From DAOTXN01 sp034435435 (GTDB lineage: Bacteria; Chloroflexota; Anaerolineae; S140-20): 16,114 nt of DNA. The notes below the pieces were generated by a model that searched no databases, had not been told where the DNA came from, and saw nothing but the letters and a program-made list of their open reading frames with translations. Made by a program: the position numbers and the translations under genes. Shown here piece by piece: positions 13,501-16,114 of this stretch (within the stretch, counting starts at the first letter, position 1; every line of letters begins with the position of its first letter). Location: contig DAOTXN010000114.1 of the NCBI GenBank assembly GCA_034435435.1, positions 1-16,114 on the forward strand, read 5' to 3'.

Positions 13501-14889
13501 CGCCGCCTGCCAGCGCACACTCCCGGCCGGATCGAGCGCGTACAGGATTCCCGCCTGAGACACAATGAATACGCTGCCCTGGGCCGACACGGCCGGGCCG
13601 CCGGCAAAGCCGCTGGGGTCGGCAAACTTCCATTGCACTTGCGGGCTGATCGGCTCGTTGCTGATGTTCCACAGCGTGCCCTGCGGGTCGCGCCGTTCGG
13701 CCGACCAGGGCTGCCCCTGCGGAAAGGCCGACGCGACCACCTCCTTTTGCGCCTGTTCCACCGTCTGCCAGCGCCAAGCCACCACCCCGCCGACGGTGAG
13801 CATGCACAGCGCCGCTAGGGTCGGGTACAAGTAGCGTGGCTTTTGCCGGCGGGCCAGCGGGGCCCACACACGCTCGTACACCCAGTCGCCGGCCGGGCGC
13901 GTGACCTGTTCGGACAAGGCTTCGCGGGCGCGCACGAGCCAGGTGCGTTTGGCCAGTTGCTTCACCGCCAGGCGGCGGCGCAAGCCCCGTCCCATCAAAT
14001 TAAAGCCCAGCACGGTCACAAACACCACACTCCCCACGACGATCATTGCCCACGGCTCATCAATGCGCACCCACGACGTCGCCAGCATCTGGCCCAACTC
14101 GGGCGCGCCGCTGATGGCGCGGGCCGCCGTGTCGCTCACCACCACCCACACGTCGCCGCCGATGTAATAACCCAAAAAGCCCAGCGCCGCCGTCACCATC
14201 AGCGTGCCGCTGATCTCAAAGGCGAACAGCATCCACACCATGGGCATGATCTGGCGCAGCACGTGGCGCAGGATGACTTGGGTGTCTGATGAACCCAGCG
14301 CGCGGGCGGCCTCGACGTACAGTTGGCCTTTGACGATGCGGGTCTGCTCGCGCACCAGACGGGCCGTCTCGACCCAGCCGTTGATAGAGAGGCCGACGAC
14401 AAAAGCCCACACGCCGGTCTCGATGCCCACGGCGGCAATCGCGCCCAGCGCGACCATGAGCGCCGGCACCGAGAGCGCCGCGCCGATGACGACGTCTATC
14501 GCGCGGCCGGTCCAACCCGTGAACCAGCCCGCGCCGATGCCGATGGCCACACCCAGGGCCAGCCGCACCAGCGCGACCGTGACGACCATGGTCATCGTGG
14601 GGCGCACGGCCCACAGCAAACGGCTAAACAGATCGCGCCCAAAGTGATCCGAGCCGAGCACAAAACCAGGGGTAAAGGCCGGGAAGGGGGGAATGCGCCA
14701 TTTTTCGCCGACGCGAATGATGGCGTTCTCTTGCAGCGGGTCGCGTGGGGCCACCTGTGGCCCGATCAGGGCGACTAACGCGACCAAAGCGACGAGCAGC
14801 CCGCCGAACAAGAGGGACCAGTTGATGCGCGAAACGTGAAACGTGAAACGTAAAACGTGAAACGTAAAACGTGATGCGTGTTTCGTCAT
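10594..14889 (-). CDS. DppC-type peptide permease fused to two PQQ-like propellers and DUF11 domains
   Basis: The 1431-residue product starts at ATG 14889, 21 bp after the dppB-like stop, with AAGGA upstream. Residues about 20-310 are an OppC/DppC permease: L-G-S-D-H-F-G-R-D-L-F-S-R-L-L near the front and the ATPase-contact loop E-A-A-R-A-L-G-x(9)-H-V-L-R near 193-210. An extra membrane segment (about 353-372) should carry the chain outside. Two related beta-propeller modules follow (about 417-750 and 793-1140), built of PQQ-type blades such as G-x-V-Y-x-x-x-x-x-G-x-L-x-A-L-x-P-x-G-x-x-x-W. A Pro/Thr-rich linker and two DUF11 domains complete it; the chain stops just as a third DUF11 begins. 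The usual DppC has about 300 residues. The propellers may bind substrate, wall or partner outside. Confidence 0.88.
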   Translation of the reverse strand: MTKHASRFTFHVLRFTFHVSRINWSLLFGGLLVALVALVALIGPQVAPRDPLQENAIIRVGEKWRIPPFPAFTPGFVLGSDHFGRDLFSRLLWAVRPTMTMVVTVALVRLALGVAIGIGAGWFTGWTGRAIDVVIGAALSVPALMVALGAIAAVGIETGVWAFVVGLSINGWVETARLVREQTRIVKGQLYVEAARALGSSDTQVILRHVLRQIMPMVWMLFAFEISGTLMVTAALGFLGYYIGGDVWVVVSDTAARAISGAPELGQMLATSWVRIDEPWAMIVVGSVVFVTVLGFNLMGRGLRRRLAVKQLAKRTWLVRAREALSEQVTRPAGDWVYERVWAPLARRQKPRYLYPTLAALCMLTVGGVVAWRWQTVEQAQKEVVASAFPQGQPWSAERRDPQGTLWNISNEPISPQVQWKFADPSGFAGGPAVSAQGSVFIVSQAGILYALDPAGSVRWQAALPGGGAGTPALSDDGQVYVTDEAGNLSAFAPDGALVWRFQAEAGDFATSGPIVGPNGALYFMVRGGTVQAVSPAGEGLWRTRVTSDPLYSPPRLSADGRWLFVKNVALSAQDGAVQTWQGELGVDDQYLTGADGQDYLRLGNEIWQWQLVGDGVQTGASATWDYRQFTVRAGGGPTDAGVTPDQLVWMLYSSNLEDTRIVWIRLGGPTLGNLHLSQRETKIIALDQDATTYTCGWGHGIGMVCMALKPGADDPLWQVALEQGENVAGGALVPGRLYAAMDEGFLYAIGRGQPDQLAEQMATSAQVVNKPLGSEIPANATGEVTAPPPAQVAWAFTDPAWSEDATNAGFVSLPAVAADGTVYIAAKNGTFYALHPAGHILWQAALPAAPVGSPAVSATGEVYQADKGGHLSAFAPDGALRWRYTPPESKPSIVGPLVGPDGTIFHTVGTSVQALSADGQALWQTRAKTFRTLLPLQLSREEGLLFWADDAFQVQDGTLLELESPVNADQYVVGKDGQLYLRDDHTVMQWRRNGTTVEIVQSAQWNYTQFASGQQPPDNVGVTAKGTIWVLYSEWRNAGLVWLDPTGQVLGALRSTLAGGQLVKVLDQDATALVCGVGNSGATRGSYLCAAFTPNSEDAVWQVTLEREENMPRFDAVRGGVLAPGRLYVVMEGGVLFAVGEQVSAPAPTPAEAQPVVETPVAEPSPAVTPAPTALPADSVVVAGELATFTLPIINHGPSDAPGVVVTDVLPAGLSLVSATASQGMGCQVGQVGQAASLSYSVTCFLGDVPGGASATITLVVAVDVSAMGVITHSAAVVAQAADPDMADNQVTRPVNVRGAIDLALRQSVAPTPAIAGASFTATLTITNHGPGNASGVSLLGALPLSTTLAVASGCQIERVVGQSFACVLGELPAGGGAIVVWRIALHPSLTGSVLYTVAVVANETELNLLDNTIEEQIIVTTEADVSITR
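11167..11193. repeat. 27-bp palindromic element inside the fusion gene
   Basis: Perfect 12-bp arms (GTAGGACAAGCT and its complement) flank a 3-base centre. In the protein the element reads G-Q-A-A-S-L-S-Y, an insert in the first DUF11 domain that the second lacks. From memory this palindrome is a dispersed element in several environmental bacterial genomes; this is not checked. Confidence 0.75.
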
Positions 14890-14907
14890 TCGTCGTTCGT
14901 CCTTCGT
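14824..14907. repeat. twelve 7-bp units NNNNCGT across the dppB-dppC junction
   Basis: CGT (CGC in the first unit) recurs every 7 bp with no slip. Units are mainly GAAACGT or AAAACGT at 14831-14872, then diverged forms such as GTTTCGT, CATTCGT, CGTTCGT and CCTTCGT. The fusion-gene start codon and its ribosome site lie in it, and its first 22 codons come from it, giving the peptide repeat R-F-T-F-H-V-(L/S). Confidence 0.9.
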
Positions 14908-14910
14908 CGC

Positions 14911-15867
14911 CTAGTGCGCACGCAAGCGCGGGTCGGCCACCCGCACCAGGATGGCGGCGATAAAATCGGTCATCAGGAACAACGCCGCAAACACCATCAA
15001 TACCGCCGCGACAACCGGCGGATCGAGAAACAGCGGGGCTTGCGCCGGCGACGACCCGCTCGATGGGATCAAGGCCGAGGCCAGCAGGCGGCCCAGGCCC
15101 GGCCATTCGAACAGCCACTCCACCACGATCAGCTCGCCGGCCAGCAAACGCACCGACCCGGCGATGGTCAGGATGATGGGGGCCGAAATGTTGCGCAGCG
15201 CGTTGTGGCGCAAGATCGTGCGCCAGGTGTAGCCCAGGCTGCGCGCCGAGACCACGTATAACCTGTCCAACTCGTCCACCATCAGCTCGGCCGTCACCTG
15301 GGCGATCTGCACGGTCGGGCGGGCCATCAGCGCCAGGGTGGGCAGCACCAGGTGCTTGTCCCAGCCAAAGCCCCGGATGGGCAAGATCATGTGGGTGCCA
15401 TAGCCGCCTTTTATGAGATAGGTCAATGTAGCAAATATAAACAAGGTGCCAATGAAAAAACTGGGCATGGCCAGCCCTAACGTCGAGATCAAGGTCAGCC
15501 AGTTGGCGATGCGTGGTGGGTTGGGGCGGGCGGCCAACAAGCCCAAAATCAATCCCAGAATGACGCTCAACAGCAAGGCCAACGCTATCAAGCCCAGGCT
15601 GGCCACCCCTGCATCGGCGATCACGGTGACGATAGATTTTTCTTCGCTGGGGCTGGTGGGGATGTGGCCGAAATCCAGGCGGCGGGCGTTTTCCAGATAG
15701 TTTTGGTACGTGGGCAGAAGCGGTGCGGGGTCGGCCAATGAGGCAAAAAAGGGATTACGGGCCGCGCGTAGGGGCCGGGCCAGGTGGGCATAACCGAATC
15801 CCAGAAAATGAATGAGCAGTAACGCGACTGGGATAACGGCCAGCCGCCTCAGGATAAAACGGACCAT
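14911..15867 (-). CDS. DppB/OppB-type peptide ABC transporter permease
   Basis: The 318-residue product starts at ATG 15867, with GGAG (15880-15877) nine bases upstream. It has the family's N-terminal helix (F-I-L-R-R-L-A-V-I-P-V-A-L-L-L-I), several further hydrophobic segments, and the conserved cytoplasmic loop S-A-R-S-L-G-Y-T-W-R-T-I-L-R-H-N-A-L-R-N (about 205-224) that contacts the ATPase. It ends D-P-R-L-R-A-H, as is usual for DppB. It would pair with the DppC part of the next gene to form the membrane channel for peptides or related solutes. Neither the binding protein nor the ATPases are in the window; they may lie beyond the right edge or elsewhere. Length is normal and no damage is seen. 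Confidence 0.9.
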   Translation of the reverse strand: MVRFILRRLAVIPVALLLIHFLGFGYAHLARPLRAARNPFFASLADPAPLLPTYQNYLENARRLDFGHIPTSPSEEKSIVTVIADAGVASLGLIALALLLSVILGLILGLLAARPNPPRIANWLTLISTLGLAMPSFFIGTLFIFATLTYLIKGGYGTHMILPIRGFGWDKHLVLPTLALMARPTVQIAQVTAELMVDELDRLYVVSARSLGYTWRTILRHNALRNISAPIILTIAGSVRLLAGELIVVEWLFEWPGLGRLLASALIPSSGSSPAQAPLFLDPPVVAAVLMVFAALFLMTDFIAAILVRVADPRLRAH

Positions 15868-16009
15868 GATGAAATTCTCCGTATTCTGGTGTGGCTCAGG
15901 TTAAACAAGAAAACCGGTGCTCTCGGTCTAGTTTTACGCAACGTTAGACGCTTGTCGAACCACAATCCTTCAAAATCAAAACGTAACTGCTCACCCTGGT
16001 AGCTCTTTG

Positions 16010-16076
16010 GACAAGATTTACAGGATTTACAGGATTTTTCCACGAATTCCATCCTGTGAATCTTGTGAATCCTGTC
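16010..16076. repeat. large imperfect inverted repeat (26-bp arms)
   Basis: Arms 16010-16035 and 16051-16076 match in 22 of 26 positions and enclose a 15-base centre. All four differences are transitions, so the RNA of one strand or the other could still pair as G-U. Within each arm the motif A-C-A-(G/A)-G-A-T-T repeats. It stands about 140 bp upstream of the dppB-like gene and resembles dispersed repeats seen in many environmental genomes. The remaining bases, 15881-16009 and 16077-16114, show no gene. Confidence 0.75.
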
Positions 16077-16114
16077 GAATGGCTTTGGGTTTGCCGCTTT
16101 TACGCATTTGGGCT

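Noticed and set aside
15930..15960. CGTTAGAC beside a repeat-rich stretch as a second attC
   Set aside because: No partner core site with a pairing inner block was found within 150 bases on either strand.

Overview
The window looks like a piece of a GC-rich bacterial chromosome, most likely Chloroflexota (Anaerolineae-like). This is inferred from the gene style: a Thr/Pro-rich lipoprotein, a cyclase-ATPase-TPR protein, PQQ-type propellers with DUF11 domains, TTG/GTG starts and low-complexity short repeats. No rRNA, tRNA or marker gene confirms it, so the taxonomy is only an inference.

Left part (1-2119, + strand) is an accessory island. It holds the 3' end of a probable transposase, then a RelE/ParE-type toxin followed by a Phd/YefM-type antitoxin. 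The antitoxin stop codon lies inside a 127-bp structure with the features of an integron attC recombination site: terminal CTAAC/GTTAG arms, a long stem, and two unpaired bases C and A on the same side. The toxin-antitoxin pair is therefore probably a gene cassette. Beyond it lie a mazE antitoxin lacking its 5' half, an intact mazF, and a small P-loop kinase of the chloramphenicol phosphotransferase family.

Middle left (2107-4415, - strand) is a probable operon: an M23 peptidase lipoprotein, a 39-residue single-pass membrane protein and an ArsA/Get3-like ATPase. It diverges from a + strand pair (4534-8476): a cysteine-rich lipoprotein, which probably starts at a rare AUA codon, and a 1129-residue protein with a class III cyclase, a P-loop ATPase and TPR repeats, an architecture like mammalian soluble adenylyl cyclase. 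Back-to-back sigma70-like promoters lie between the two units.

Right part (8608-15867, - strand) reads from right to left. It holds a DppB-type peptide permease, a DppC-type permease fused to two large PQQ-like beta-propellers and two DUF11 domains, and a secreted subtilase with fifteen tandem heptads of consensus YNAWAGG. The set suggests extracellular proteolysis coupled to peptide uptake. An intrinsic terminator follows the protease. Its promoter region carries an inverted repeat around the -10 box and four GTTGG motifs exactly 11 bp apart. The dppB/dppC junction is a 7-bp tandem repeat that contains the dppC start codon. A large imperfect inverted repeat lies near the right end.
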